A DNA stretch of 64,000 nt from an uncultured Cardiobacterium sp. GTDB lineage: Bacteria > Pseudomonadota > Gammaproteobacteria > Cardiobacteriales > Cardiobacteriaceae. The stretch is taken from contig NZ_CALIZP010000032.1 of NCBI RefSeq assembly GCF_938028825.1, positions 36,497 through 100,496 on the forward strand. Direction: 5' to 3'. The notes under the pieces were generated by a model. The model was not told the DNA's origin, searched no databases, and worked only from the letters and a program-made list of their open reading frames with translations. Of this stretch, positions 34,090 to 44,892 are shown piece after piece (position 1 is the first letter of the stretch; the number at the start of each line of letters is the position of its first letter). The position numbers and the translations under genes were made by a program.

Positions 34090-37000
34090 ATGAACAAAGG
34101 AATTTACAAAACCATCTACAGCGCAGCCCTGCAACAAATTATTGTTACCTGGGAATACGCGCGCGGTAAGGGCAAAAGCCATGGCGGACATAGCAGACGG
34201 ACGCTAGGAATCCGCATCCGTCTGCTACCGGCCTGTATTACCCTGGCCTGTGGCCTCAACCCACAACTACTCTGGGCAGAAAGCGTAATTAGCGAAGATG
34301 ATCGCGCCCCTGCCCACGAACGTCCAGTCATTCTGAAAACGGCGAACGGCCTGCCACAAATCGACATCCAGACTCCGGACGCCTCCGGCATCTCGATGAA
34401 CCGCTACAGCCGGTTTGACATAGACGCGGCAGGCGCCGTGATGAATAACGCGCGCAAAGACAGTGCGACCCTGAGTGGTGGCGTGGTGGCGGGTAACCCG
34501 CATCTGGCCAAGGGCGAAGCGGCGCTCATCGTCAACCAGGTACGCAGCCAAGACCCCTCCCACTTGCAGGGCATGGTGGAAATTGCCGGACAAAAAGCCG
34601 ACGTCATCGTGGCGAATCCGGCGGGGCTGATGGTGAACGGAGGATTTATCAACGCCGGCAAAGTGCAATACACCGCCGGACAAGTCACTATCGAACGGGG
34701 CAGTCCGGTGCAACACAGTGCGCCGAATGGCCTGATCGAAATCACCCCCGGTGGACTGAACGCGCAGCAACACGACTACACCACCCTGCTAGCACGGCAA
34801 ATCAAGCTGAACGGAGCAATCCAGGCAGGTGCCGGGCAAGTGGATCTCATCACCGGCAACAACAGCCTGGGAGCCGACGGCAGCATCACCCCTAAAAATA
34901 CGGACGGTCAACATGCAGCGCCGCGCTTCGCCGTGGACAGCAGCGCGCTCGGTGGCATGTACGCAGGCCGCATCCGCCTCATCGGCACAGAACAGGGCGT
35001 CGGCGTGCATCATGCCGGCACCCTCCAGGCAGAGAGTCTGAATATCCAGCTACCCGGCACCTTGGAAAACAGCGGCAACATCAGAGCCAATGCCCTTGAT
35101 ATCCAGCTGGAAAACCTGCAAAACGATGGCGAACTGCGGCACAACAGCAACAACACCCTCTACCTGCGCAGTAACGCATTCAGCAACCGTGACACAGCCA
35201 CCTTGCAAGCGCGCACAACTGGACAAGAGCAAGCTAACAACAATACCCCTGAAGCTCCAAACAACGCCGACAACAAAAACAGCAACGCCATTGGCCGCAT
35301 CACCGCCAGCGGCAAGATAGATAACCGGGGCAACATCAGTAGTGGCGGCGGCATTGACCTTAACATTCGTGACTATCAAAACAGCGGCACCGTCGCCATC
35401 AGCCAAATCACCCTGCGCGACGGCAAATTCGACAATCGCGGTGGCACAAGCCACTTTGAAAATGCCGACATTCGGGCGAGCAGCCTCGACAACCGCAGCG
35501 GCACCCTCAACTTCGAACGCGCAAAACCCATCATCATTCAGGGTCAGCTGGATAACCACCGGGGCAGCATCAACAGCACCGCGCCGCTTGACATCAGCGC
35601 CGGGCAAATCAGCAACACCGGAGGGGGTAACATCAGTAGCGCGACCACCCTCAGTCTCTACGCCCGTCGTGACATCGTGAGCGACGGCAACATTAGCGCT
35701 GGCAGCAGCGCCAACCTGAAAGCAGGACAAAATATTACGAACAGCGGCTTGATCAGCGCAGGCGAAGCCCTGGCTCTCGACGCCGGCAATAATATTGAAA
35801 ACAGCGGCTCCCTCTATGCGGGCAGCACCCTCGATCTCAACGCGGGTAACACCATTGACAATAGCGGCAACATCTCTGGCGAGCTACTTAATATCAGCGC
35901 TGACAGCCTGGAAAACCGCGAAAGCGGCACCATCACCCAGCGCGGCCCCTATTCGCTCAACATCCATACCGCCGACTACGACACTGCAACCAGCCCGTAT
36001 AACAGCATCCGCACCCAAAAACCGGGGACGGGCGCAAACAGTGCAACGGGCACGAGCAGGGGCGAATCCGCCGGCCCCGAAGGCAGCCTGAAAATCCGCT
36101 CCAGCTTCAACAATCGGGGCGTCTTTGAAATCAATAACCTGCTCTCGGTCACGGCAAGCAAGAGCTTCACCAATCACCAGGACAGCGAATTTGCCCGCCT
36201 CACCCTGACCCAGGGCGCAACCCTCGACAACAGCCACGGCACCCTGCGCAGCCAAAGCATGCGTTTTGATGCAGGCGACATCAACAACCAGCACGGCAGC
36301 CTGCAAACCAACACCCTGCACCTGAAAAGCCAGAATCTGGACAACTGTTTCGGGCGCATAGAAGTCGCGGATAAAGCCGAATTCAACATCAGCAAACGGT
36401 GGGACAACAGTCACGGCCAGGTGAAAGCCGGCACCCTGCGTATTGACAGCATAAAAACCAGTAACGACGGCGGCATCATCAGTGCCCAGAACAACCTACA
36501 CCTCTACAACCGGGGACACTGGGACAACGGAAGCGGCCAACTGCTGGCCGGCGGCGACATGGCCCTGAATGGCGGTACCCTGGACAACCGGGGTCGCATC
36601 CAGGCGAGCGGCGCACTGCAATACCAGAACTTCACCCAGCTGAACCAGCAGGGCGAACTGTACAGCAACAACATCGCCCTGCATGGCCAGACGCTGCACA
36701 ACAGCGGCACCACCGCCAGTGCGCAGCACATCACCATCCACAGCGACACCACCGAAAACAGCGGCAAGCTCAGTGCGACGGAGACGCTCACCGTCAACAG
36801 CAGGAACGTCAACAACCGGGGCGAACTCCAGGCGGGTGGCAACATCGGATTACAAGCACCAAACACGACGAACAGCGGCCGCATCATCAGCAACCGGGAC
36901 AGCCGCATCAGCGGCGAAACACTCGACAACAGCGGTCTTATCCACGCCCAACAACAACTCTACCTGCGCAACCGCCACCTCAAAAACAGCGGCACGGCAG

Positions 37001-40000
37001 CCGCCTCGGGCGAGACCACCATTGATACCGCCGCCCTGGATAACAACGGCAGACTGGCCGGCAAAACCCGCATCACCGTAAACACGCCGCAGTTTGCGAA
37101 CAAAGGCGGCAACATCGGCAGCGACCAGGAAGTCATCATCAATACCCCTGAGCTGGATAACAGTCAGGGACAAATCGCCAGCCGGGGCCGCCTCACCCTG
37201 AATGTCGCCGGCAACATCAACAACAGCGGCGGCGTGCTGGCCACCGAAGAAGACTGGCACATCAAAACCCCGCAACTCAATAACAACGGCGGCAACATCC
37301 ACAGCGGCAAAAAGCTGCACATAGAAACCCCGAAGCTCGATAACACGGGCGGCAGCATTGACGGCAGCGAATACCACCTGCAAAGCAGCGACATTAACAA
37401 CCAGGGCGGACACCTCATCGGGCGCAACAAACTGCACATCGAGACCGACGGCGAACAACTGAATAACCAGGGCGGACAAATCGTCAGCCAGGACGAACTG
37501 CGCATTGACGGCAAAAAGACCACCATCGACAGCAGCGGCGGCTACATCGTCGGCAACAACCTGAACGTTGACGTCGATAGCGTCAAAGGCGGCAAAGTCG
37601 AAAGCTGGGCCGACCTGCAAATGCGCGCGCGCCGTATTGACGACCTGGAAGAAGTGCGCACCGGCGGCAACATGGACATCCGGACTGAAGAACGCTACAC
37701 CTTCAATGCACCGCATTACAGCGGCGGTTGGGCGAAGATTGGTGCCAAGGGAGGAATAACTTTTGCACCCGATGCCGAATTCGAATTCCAGGAAAACGCC
37801 GAAATCACCAGCGATGACTTCATCTACAACGAAGGCCAGATTGCCGCCTACGGCACCCTGCTGCTCAAAGCCGGCACCACCATCGAAAACAGACACAGGG
37901 CAAAAATCCAGGGCGGACACGTTGCGATGGAGGCGCAAAGCCTGAAAAACTTCGATGGTGCCACCATCGCTGCCGCCAATCGCATTGACCTGGCCGCTGG
38001 CGAGATCATCAACGAAGGTAGCGCCAGAATCGAAAGCGTGGGCGGCCTCCACGTTGGCCGCACCCTCGATGGCAATCACCAGGCAACCGGACAGGCAGAC
38101 CTCCTGCGCAATGACAACGATGGCAAAATCAACGTGGTTGGCGGTGATGCCAATATCAATGCGGCTCGCATCGAAAACATCGACAGCCGGAAATTTGTCG
38201 GTAACGATATTATCAACTTGACAGAAGTCACCTTCTATTCCAACCGAAGTAGGAAGAACGAGTGGATTCCGGAAGAATATCGAAGCCAGACCCCTCATGG
38301 ACACCACACCAAATACCATTACTTATTAGAAGAAAGTCGCGGTGCAGTACGCAATGTTGCCCCCGGCACCATAAGCGTGAGTGGCAACCTCACCGTCAAT
38401 GCCGACAGCGCCAACAACGAAGGACACATCACGGCAGGCAGCATTGACGGCACAGCGCAAAACATGTTGAACGGCAGCCTATGGGACGGGTGGCATACCA
38501 TCCGCGCGGTAAATGGCAAATTTGGTAGCCGGTTTCGCGATGACTACCAGTTATTTAACAATTACACCCCGCCTAATATTGCTGAACCAATACAAATCTC
38601 CTTGGGCCACTTAAAGATCGGCGGTAACCACAATGGCAACCGCTACGACGACGGTACCGGTGGTGGCAGTGTCCCCTTCCCCGGCGGTAACGGCGGCGGT
38701 AACGGTGGCGGTGGCAACAACGGCACCACCATCGTGGACTTCATTGACAAAAACGGCAAAACCGTCGTCTACCAAACCATTAACGACTACCAGCCCACAT
38801 TGCCGCAAGATAGCTTCTACCAGATCAACCCGGACAACATTGCTGCTCCTGAAGGCATCCCGGTCAACCCGGCCCGGGGTCTCTATACCCTTGATCCGAC
38901 CTTTGCCCGTATCCTGGAAAAACACCGCCCCGAACTCTTCAAGAACGGCGAGCTGATACGCACGCCGATGAACCCGCACTACGACCGCTACAGCGACCTG
39001 AACGACAAAGGCGCGGCATACAGCGGTACCACGCAGGGCGTGCCCTACATTGACTTCAGCCGCAGCATCGGCGACCGCTACTACAACCAGGAACTCGTCA
39101 GAAACCAAATCGCCCGCCTTACCGGCTACCGCTACCTCAAGGGCTACCAGGACGACAGCAGCCAATTCAACGCGCTGGTTGCTGCCGGCGAACGCCTGCG
39201 GGCCAAACTGCAGCTCGCGCCCGGCGTTGCCCTGACAGCCGAGCACATGAAGAGCCTCACCGAAGACATCGTGCTGATGGTCAACAAAACCATCACCCTG
39301 CCCGATGGCCGCCAGATCGTGCGCCAGGTGCCGCAAGTTTATGCACAAAAACGGCCGGACGACCTCGACACCAGCCACCCAACCATTGGTGCGAACCGCA
39401 TCGCCCTCAAAGGTAACTACCACAACAACGCCGGCGACATTGGCGGCCGCGACGCCCTCAAACTGTACTACCGCAACATTGACCACAGCGGCACATACAC
39501 CAGCAACCACGGCGACGTCCATGCCAGCGACACCTACAACGGCAGCGCGGGCACCATCAATGCTGGCAAATACTTCAAAGCCACTGCCGGCAAACAGTTC
39601 AACTTCCAGCCCAAAACCGCCGACCACAACGAAAACGCCGCCAAAGACGCGGGCAAGAGCTACCACAACAGCCACACCATCACTGCCGAAGGCCAGCTCA
39701 AACGCTACGCCACAGGCAGCACCGTTATCCTCGGCGAAGCGGATGAAACCAACATCGGTACCACCGCACTCGACCTCGGCGACAAAACCAGCACCACCCT
39801 CATCCAGGGCAAAAAAACCGACCTGGGTGCAGAATTTGTCTACGAACAAACCCTCGACAAAAAAGACGCGGGCAACTACGACTACCACTACCGGGGCGAA
39901 CACAAAGGCGTGCACACCAGCGGCGACGGCAAACTGGCCGTCATCGCCACCGATGGCAAACTGACCATGAAAGCCGCCGAACTCGACAGCGGCAAAAGCC

Positions 40001-43000
40001 AGGTATACCTCTACGGTGCCAAAGGCGTTGACGCCGAGGCGGGAGAAATCGTTGAGCACACCATCAGCGCCCGCGAAAGCAAACAACGCGGCCTCCTCAA
40101 ACGCACCCACACGCGCGACTACGTCGAAACCGAAATCCACCAGAACAAAGCCGGCACCATCACCGGCGATACCGTCGTCGTTGCGGCGGGACAAGGCGAC
40201 ATCAACGCCACCGGCATGCACATCGTCAGCGACCACGGCACCATGCTGCATACTGACAAAGGCGACATCAACCTCAAAGCCGGCAAAAACAGCTATCGCA
40301 GCGTCGAAAAACACAGCAAACACAAAACCGGTCTGATGGGTTCCGGCGGCTGGGGCGTCTTCCTCGGCAGCCGCCGCCAGAGCGGCGAGACCGAACTCGA
40401 CATCAAGGCCCCCGCCCCGACCCTGGTCGGCGCGATCGACGGCAACATCCACATCCAGGCCGGCGGCCACTACGATGGCACGGGTGCCCTGGTACATGCC
40501 GGACGCGAAGGCGGGCCGCTTACCAAAGAACAATGGCTGCAGATGAGCGAAGCCGAACGCAACCGCGCCGGCAACATCTACTTCAGCGCCGAAAGCGGCA
40601 GTCTGCGCGCGGCGCGCGGCAGCCAAGACCACGAAATGCACAGCCACTACAAACAGACCGGCTTCACCGCCAACCTGGGCGGCGCCGTGGTCAACGTCGC
40701 CCAGACCGCCTTGCAAACCATGAAAACCCTGAGCGATGGCGATAACGCCCGCGTCCGCACCATGAACACGCTCAACAACACCTGGGCCAACTACAAAAGC
40801 ATCGAAGCGCTCAGCAAAGCCCTGAACGCCACCAGCGAAAAACCTGATAACAACCTCATCAACATCCAGATCACCCTGGGCGGTCAGCACAGCACCGTGC
40901 ACCACAAAGCCCACGAAGATACCCTGCTGCCCAGCCAGATGACCGGCGACAGCGGCGTGTACGTCGACATCAAAGGTAAAGGCGAAGGCAGCACCCTGGA
41001 CGTCATTAGCTCCGACCTGGCGGGCAGCGCCATCACCCGCCTCACCGTCGAAGGCAAAAAAACCTTCGCTGCCGACAGCGTGCACAAAACCATCGAAAGC
41101 AGCCAGCACAGCGGCGGTGGCGGCGGCGGCATCGCCATCATGTGGGGTCCGAACGGCGGCGGTTTCGGCTTTACCGCCAACGCCAACATTGGCAAAGGCG
41201 AAACCAACGGCAACAGCACCACCTACCGCCTGAGCCACATCGGCGGCCTGCAGGGCCACACCGACATCGGCGACGGCAAAACCCTGTTGAGCGGCGCCCA
41301 ACTCCTCGGCAAAAGCCTGGAAGGCAACACGCGCGAGCTCGTCGCCATCAGCCCGCAAGGCACCATGGACTACGACAGCAACAACTTCGCCCTCTCCGGC
41401 TACGTCCTCTACGGTTACGGCTTCTCTGCCGGACTCGATTACGAAAAAACCCGCGTAACCGCCCACGAAAAAACCATCAACAAAGAAAGCGGCAGCCGCA
41501 ACAGCGTAGACGCCGTGGAAGGCGGCAACGACCGCAGCAAAAACATGGTCGCGAAAATCCGGCAAAACGACGCCGTCGCCAATGCCCAGCAGGACACCCT
41601 CGGCGGGCAGAGCGGCTTCTTCGCAGGCGATGACGGCTTCCGCATCAAAAACAGCGGCACCGCCACCCTCGAAGGTGCGACCTTTGTCAGCACGGAAAAA
41701 GCCGAAGCCGAAGGCAAAAACCACTTCAGCACCGACCGCCTTATCCGCAAAGACCTGGAAAACCACAGCGAATACCAGGGCAAAAGCATAGCGATTGGCC
41801 TGAACTTCGCGCTGGGTGGCAACAAAGACGGCGGCCAGCAACAACAACTCCAGTGGCTGGGCGAAAACTTCAGCCCCATCAACGTGGGCGAAAGCGGCCT
41901 GAGCAACCGCTTCGGCTATGACCGCACCAATAAAAACGATCGCGGCACCACCTACGCGAGCATCAACACTGCGAACATCACCATCAACGACGCGGCGGGC
42001 CAACAAGCGCTGACAGGAGAAAGCGTGGCCGATACCATCCGTAACGCCAACCGTGGCATGACGCTCGCGACCGCGAAAGCACAAAGCGGCGCGGCCGACG
42101 CCCACTTTGATGCGGCGAAAGTCGAAAACAGCGTGCGCACCAACGCCCAAGTGATGAAAACCTTCACCGGCACCGTACAAGAAGCCAAAGGCGAGCTGCG
42201 CAAACGGGCGGAAAAAAACCGCCGGGAAGCGATATACCAACGAGACCCGGAAAAGCGGGCTGCCCAACTGCAACGCGCAGAACAACAAGAACAACTGGCC
42301 GTCGCGGTGGACATGCTCGGCGGCGCCCTGACGCCGGCGAACAGCGTAGCCGGCGGCATAGCCAACACCCTGGCGCCGGCCATCACCTACAAAATCGGCC
42401 AAGAAGCCAAACAGCGCGGACTGGAAGGCACACCGGAGCACATCGCCCTGCACGCCGTGATGGCAGGAGCGAGGACAGCGCTGAATGGCGGCAGCACCGG
42501 CGAAGTATTGGCCAGTGCCGCGATAACCGGTACCGCCGAATATAGCGCGCCGCAGCTGGCCAAACTCCTCTACGACAAAGACATCAGCCAACTGACGGCG
42601 GCGGAAAAAAGCGCGCTCGGCCAGACCATCGGTGCCCTGACGACGGGGGCAGGCGCAATGACGGGCGGCAACAGCGCGACGACCTACAACGCGGGAAAAA
42701 CCGCGCAGAATGCGGTGGAGAACAATTATATGGCCAGCCTGCGTGACTACGATAAAAAACCCAAGGTCATCCAGGAGCATACCGATAAACTACTGGCAGC
42801 AGGCGCCATGCCGTTTGAAAAGCTGGATGAAAAATACGAAAATTGCAATACCGATAAAGATTGCCAAAACGCAGTCGAAGAAGAATGGAGAAAAGAATCG
42901 AAGAAAACGGCTATTTTAGAAAAAGAACTGGTAGAAAAGGGTGAGTTGGAACTTAAACACCTGAACGGCTATCCATCTACAAAAGAACAAAAAGATGAAT

Positions 43001-43839
43001 TATATAGCAGCCAGATGGTCAGGAGCGCCAATAGAAGCAAGACTGCCCTAGGCCAAAGAGAGGCGATGTCTTGGAACACAATAGGGAAACCCCAAGAAGC
43101 AGATGAAGCACTGGCAATCGCAATATCCCGCAACGATGACCGATTGGGACTAACTGAACGGGAAAGGGAAAAATGGAATGCCATAGCTGCATCATCGCCT
43201 GGCGACTTGATGGCTAATAATAATGGTCTCGCCACAAGACCATTATTGACACCTAAGGTAGAAAAAAATCCAACCCAAATACAAACATCTACGCCTAAAA
43301 TAGAAAGTGTAAAAACAGAAGGCAAATCTATACACCCCGATCTTAATATAGGGAGAAACAATCCGCAACACTATAATAACAAACCATTGCATGATAAGAT
43401 CAATTACAAAGGTTTGGAAGAAAAAGCAACTAATATATTACTGAAAGAAATTAATAAAATTCCGTCAAAAAATAAAGCGAGAGAAGTTGCCACCATGATT
43501 GCTGCATTTGACCCAAAAACAGGAAAGATTGCCTTTGGTGCTAGTAATGGTAAAGTGACGGCAGATATGTTGCATCCAGAAACGGTAAAATATATAGAGA
43601 AACGGTTAGGAGTAAAAATTGGAGAACGCACAAGTTTTTGTAACAATACATCAGGAGCTTGCGCAGAGGTATTTGCAGCAGATAAACTTATACGTCAAGG
43701 AGTAAAACCTGAAGATGTGAAATTTACGAAAGCATTGAGACCTACAAAAGCCTGGAAAAATAAAAACCCATGGCAAGATATTGTAGAAACCTGTGAGAAT
43801 TGTATGATCACATGGCCTAAAGGAGGCGAACCAAAATGA
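34090..43839 (+). CDS. cdiA: CdiA-type filamentous haemagglutinin with C-terminal deaminase-fold toxin
   Basis: The protein has 3249 residues. It starts with the extended signal region of large TPS proteins (MNKGIYKTIYSAALQQIIVT), and the signal core ends near LLWA-ES. The TPS domain follows (residues ~60-330, with NPAGLMVNGG). Long haemagglutinin repeats rich in NSG, LDN and NNQGG run to ~1500. A Gly/Asn linker (~1512-1552) leads to a conserved block (ITGYRYLKGYQDDSSQF-like) and a second repeat region. The pre-toxin DUF637/VENN region ends with VENN at 2876-2879. The last ~160 residues after HPDLNIG (3082-3088) are AT-rich and differ from the orphan copy. They hold CAE at 3191-3193 and CxxC at 3235-3238, the zinc site of YwqJ-like deaminases. 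Toxin substrate unknown. cdiI overlaps by four bases. Confidence 0.9.
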   Translation: MNKGIYKTIYSAALQQIIVTWEYARGKGKSHGGHSRRTLGIRIRLLPACITLACGLNPQLLWAESVISEDDRAPAHERPVILKTANGLPQIDIQTPDASGISMNRYSRFDIDAAGAVMNNARKDSATLSGGVVAGNPHLAKGEAALIVNQVRSQDPSHLQGMVEIAGQKADVIVANPAGLMVNGGFINAGKVQYTAGQVTIERGSPVQHSAPNGLIEITPGGLNAQQHDYTTLLARQIKLNGAIQAGAGQVDLITGNNSLGADGSITPKNTDGQHAAPRFAVDSSALGGMYAGRIRLIGTEQGVGVHHAGTLQAESLNIQLPGTLENSGNIRANALDIQLENLQNDGELRHNSNNTLYLRSNAFSNRDTATLQARTTGQEQANNNTPEAPNNADNKNSNAIGRITASGKIDNRGNISSGGGIDLNIRDYQNSGTVAISQITLRDGKFDNRGGTSHFENADIRASSLDNRSGTLNFERAKPIIIQGQLDNHRGSINSTAPLDISAGQISNTGGGNISSATTLSLYARRDIVSDGNISAGSSANLKAGQNITNSGLISAGEALALDAGNNIENSGSLYAGSTLDLNAGNTIDNSGNISGELLNISADSLENRESGTITQRGPYSLNIHTADYDTATSPYNSIRTQKPGTGANSATGTSRGESAGPEGSLKIRSSFNNRGVFEINNLLSVTASKSFTNHQDSEFARLTLTQGATLDNSHGTLRSQSMRFDAGDINNQHGSLQTNTLHLKSQNLDNCFGRIEVADKAEFNISKRWDNSHGQVKAGTLRIDSIKTSNDGGIISAQNNLHLYNRGHWDNGSGQLLAGGDMALNGGTLDNRGRIQASGALQYQNFTQLNQQGELYSNNIALHGQTLHNSGTTASAQHITIHSDTTENSGKLSATETLTVNSRNVNNRGELQAGGNIGLQAPNTTNSGRIISNRDSRISGETLDNSGLIHAQQQLYLRNRHLKNSGTAAASGETTIDTAALDNNGRLAGKTRITVNTPQFANKGGNIGSDQEVIINTPELDNSQGQIASRGRLTLNVAGNINNSGGVLATEEDWHIKTPQLNNNGGNIHSGKKLHIETPKLDNTGGSIDGSEYHLQSSDINNQGGHLIGRNKLHIETDGEQLNNQGGQIVSQDELRIDGKKTTIDSSGGYIVGNNLNVDVDSVKGGKVESWADLQMRARRIDDLEEVRTGGNMDIRTEERYTFNAPHYSGGWAKIGAKGGITFAPDAEFEFQENAEITSDDFIYNEGQIAAYGTLLLKAGTTIENRHRAKIQGGHVAMEAQSLKNFDGATIAAANRIDLAAGEIINEGSARIESVGGLHVGRTLDGNHQATGQADLLRNDNDGKINVVGGDANINAARIENIDSRKFVGNDIINLTEVTFYSNRSRKNEWIPEEYRSQTPHGHHTKYHYLLEESRGAVRNVAPGTISVSGNLTVNADSANNEGHITAGSIDGTAQNMLNGSLWDGWHTIRAVNGKFGSRFRDDYQLFNNYTPPNIAEPIQISLGHLKIGGNHNGNRYDDGTGGGSVPFPGGNGGGNGGGGNNGTTIVDFIDKNGKTVVYQTINDYQPTLPQDSFYQINPDNIAAPEGIPVNPARGLYTLDPTFARILEKHRPELFKNGELIRTPMNPHYDRYSDLNDKGAAYSGTTQGVPYIDFSRSIGDRYYNQELVRNQIARLTGYRYLKGYQDDSSQFNALVAAGERLRAKLQLAPGVALTAEHMKSLTEDIVLMVNKTITLPDGRQIVRQVPQVYAQKRPDDLDTSHPTIGANRIALKGNYHNNAGDIGGRDALKLYYRNIDHSGTYTSNHGDVHASDTYNGSAGTINAGKYFKATAGKQFNFQPKTADHNENAAKDAGKSYHNSHTITAEGQLKRYATGSTVILGEADETNIGTTALDLGDKTSTTLIQGKKTDLGAEFVYEQTLDKKDAGNYDYHYRGEHKGVHTSGDGKLAVIATDGKLTMKAAELDSGKSQVYLYGAKGVDAEAGEIVEHTISARESKQRGLLKRTHTRDYVETEIHQNKAGTITGDTVVVAAGQGDINATGMHIVSDHGTMLHTDKGDINLKAGKNSYRSVEKHSKHKTGLMGSGGWGVFLGSRRQSGETELDIKAPAPTLVGAIDGNIHIQAGGHYDGTGALVHAGREGGPLTKEQWLQMSEAERNRAGNIYFSAESGSLRAARGSQDHEMHSHYKQTGFTANLGGAVVNVAQTALQTMKTLSDGDNARVRTMNTLNNTWANYKSIEALSKALNATSEKPDNNLINIQITLGGQHSTVHHKAHEDTLLPSQMTGDSGVYVDIKGKGEGSTLDVISSDLAGSAITRLTVEGKKTFAADSVHKTIESSQHSGGGGGGIAIMWGPNGGGFGFTANANIGKGETNGNSTTYRLSHIGGLQGHTDIGDGKTLLSGAQLLGKSLEGNTRELVAISPQGTMDYDSNNFALSGYVLYGYGFSAGLDYEKTRVTAHEKTINKESGSRNSVDAVEGGNDRSKNMVAKIRQNDAVANAQQDTLGGQSGFFAGDDGFRIKNSGTATLEGATFVSTEKAEAEGKNHFSTDRLIRKDLENHSEYQGKSIAIGLNFALGGNKDGGQQQQLQWLGENFSPINVGESGLSNRFGYDRTNKNDRGTTYASINTANITINDAAGQQALTGESVADTIRNANRGMTLATAKAQSGAADAHFDAAKVENSVRTNAQVMKTFTGTVQEAKGELRKRAEKNRREAIYQRDPEKRAAQLQRAEQQEQLAVAVDMLGGALTPANSVAGGIANTLAPAITYKIGQEAKQRGLEGTPEHIALHAVMAGARTALNGGSTGEVLASAAITGTAEYSAPQLAKLLYDKDISQLTAAEKSALGQTIGALTTGAGAMTGGNSATTYNAGKTAQNAVENNYMASLRDYDKKPKVIQEHTDKLLAAGAMPFEKLDEKYENCNTDKDCQNAVEEEWRKESKKTAILEKELVEKGELELKHLNGYPSTKEQKDELYSSQMVRSANRSKTALGQREAMSWNTIGKPQEADEALAIAISRNDDRLGLTEREREKWNAIAASSPGDLMANNNGLATRPLLTPKVEKNPTQIQTSTPKIESVKTEGKSIHPDLNIGRNNPQHYNNKPLHDKINYKGLEEKATNILLKEINKIPSKNKAREVATMIAAFDPKTGKIAFGASNGKVTADMLHPETVKYIEKRLGVKIGERTSFCNNTSGACAEVFAADKLIRQGVKPEDVKFTKALRPTKAWKNKNPWQDIVETCENCMITWPKGGEPK

Positions 43840-44435
43840 ATGATTTAGGACCTAATTGGCATCCGGATTTTGGAACTATTTATACATGGTATGCCATGGA
43901 TAAAAATGGAAAAATATCTATGATGACTAATAATAATTGGGGGAATATTCCTAGATCTCTTCTTTGTGCAAAAAACATTGAGGAGCAGTTAGGGTACATA
44001 AATGAATATGTGTGGGAGGAAAGCAACATTTATAATAATTATACAATTAACAAAAATGGCGAATTTGTTCTTGATATGTATTGTTTTTGGTTTAATAAAG
44101 GTCTTAACAAAAATGATGTGTATAAAAAGATGTTGGAAGATTACAAAAATAGAGGAGTCTATAGTGAATCAAACATACCCATAAACAAAGGTTTTTATAT
44201 TTATGAAGCCATAGATGGTTATAAAGAAGGCGATGATTATCCGGTCGGTTATGATGGCCCGACGAAAATGGGAGATTACTTCCGTTTCTTGCAGCCTACA
44301 GTTTATGGCAGTATTGAAGATTTCCCCAAAGAATTAAGGGGGTTGATTGCCGTTTCTAAAACCGTTGATTTTACGGTGGACAGGTTATTGGACAACAATT
44401 TAATCAACACCTATTTCCCGGAGGTTTATAAATAA
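43836..44435 (+). CDS. cdiI: Predicted immunity protein for the CdiA toxin
   Basis: The 199-residue acidic protein is encoded by very AT-rich DNA, unlike cdiB and the body of cdiA but like the toxin end. The ATG overlaps the cdiA stop (ATGA), the standard toxin-immunity arrangement. The sequence has many aromatic residues (WHPDFGTIYTWYAMD; DYFRFLQPTVYGS). I recognise no named family. The role is inferred from position and base composition. It should bind and block the deaminase-like toxin in the cytoplasm. Confidence 0.8.
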   Translation: MNDLGPNWHPDFGTIYTWYAMDKNGKISMMTNNNWGNIPRSLLCAKNIEEQLGYINEYVWEESNIYNNYTINKNGEFVLDMYCFWFNKGLNKNDVYKKMLEDYKNRGVYSESNIPINKGFYIYEAIDGYKEGDDYPVGYDGPTKMGDYFRFLQPTVYGSIEDFPKELRGLIAVSKTVDFTVDRLLDNNLINTYFPEVYK

Positions 44436-44892
44436 TCAATCCGTCATAACACGCTGCCAAGCGGGATAAACACTGGCTTCTTACCGTTTACCCATGTGAC
44501 GAAGTAGGTATTAATGCCCAAAGCCGACACTTTCGCCTTGGCGAAAACAAAAAATCTGTTGCGGGACGGCGGATTTTTTGCACGAAGCCAGCCTTTACCT
44601 CGCTTGACGGCGAAGCCAGTATTTATAGCTAATCAGCTTATTTTTTCATATGACATTTACGCCTATCTTTCCGCATTTGCGCAATCTTCAGGGAAGATTT
44701 GTATGAAGGATTAAGAGCATTGGCTATATCCCTCTTGGCGGGAGCCCAGTGTTTACCTCGCTTGGTACGAAGCCAGTATTTATCCCGCTTGACGCAGACC
44801 CAGCAAAATCGCCGCTTGGCGAACCCAGCATTTGTCTCGCTTGACGTCCAAACAAGCATAATGCCCGCGTCCCTTACACATCTAGTAACCCC
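44436..44892. other. 457-base gap between cdiI and the orphan module
   Basis: No gene can be supported. The gap is filled with copies of the dispersed ~27-bp repeat, plus an inverted repeat TTTCGCC-TT-GGCGAAA near 44531-44547. No good promoter for the orphan module was seen. Confidence 0.55.
44454..44848 (+). repeat. Cluster of ~27-bp dispersed repeats
   Basis: Seven units can be lined up. One is inverted at 44454-44480 (CTGCCAAGCGGGATAAACAC). Six are direct, near 44583, 44611, 44742, 44769, 44799 and 44822. The consensus is about GAAGCCAGTATTTATC, then CCGCTTGACG, and the last four are in tandem with 25-29 base spacing. Further units occur at 48650, 51533, 51616 and 2420. They may mark recombination points used in acquiring toxin modules, or be a genome-wide short repeat. 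Confidence 0.7.

Noticed and set aside
38611..42780. A 1389-codon open reading on the minus strand opposite cdiA (and its copy at 44638-46731)
   Set aside because: It mirrors the codon pattern of cdiA, has low-complexity Val/Phe/Ala-rich sequence and no known motif. It is a shadow of a GC-rich gene with regular codon use.
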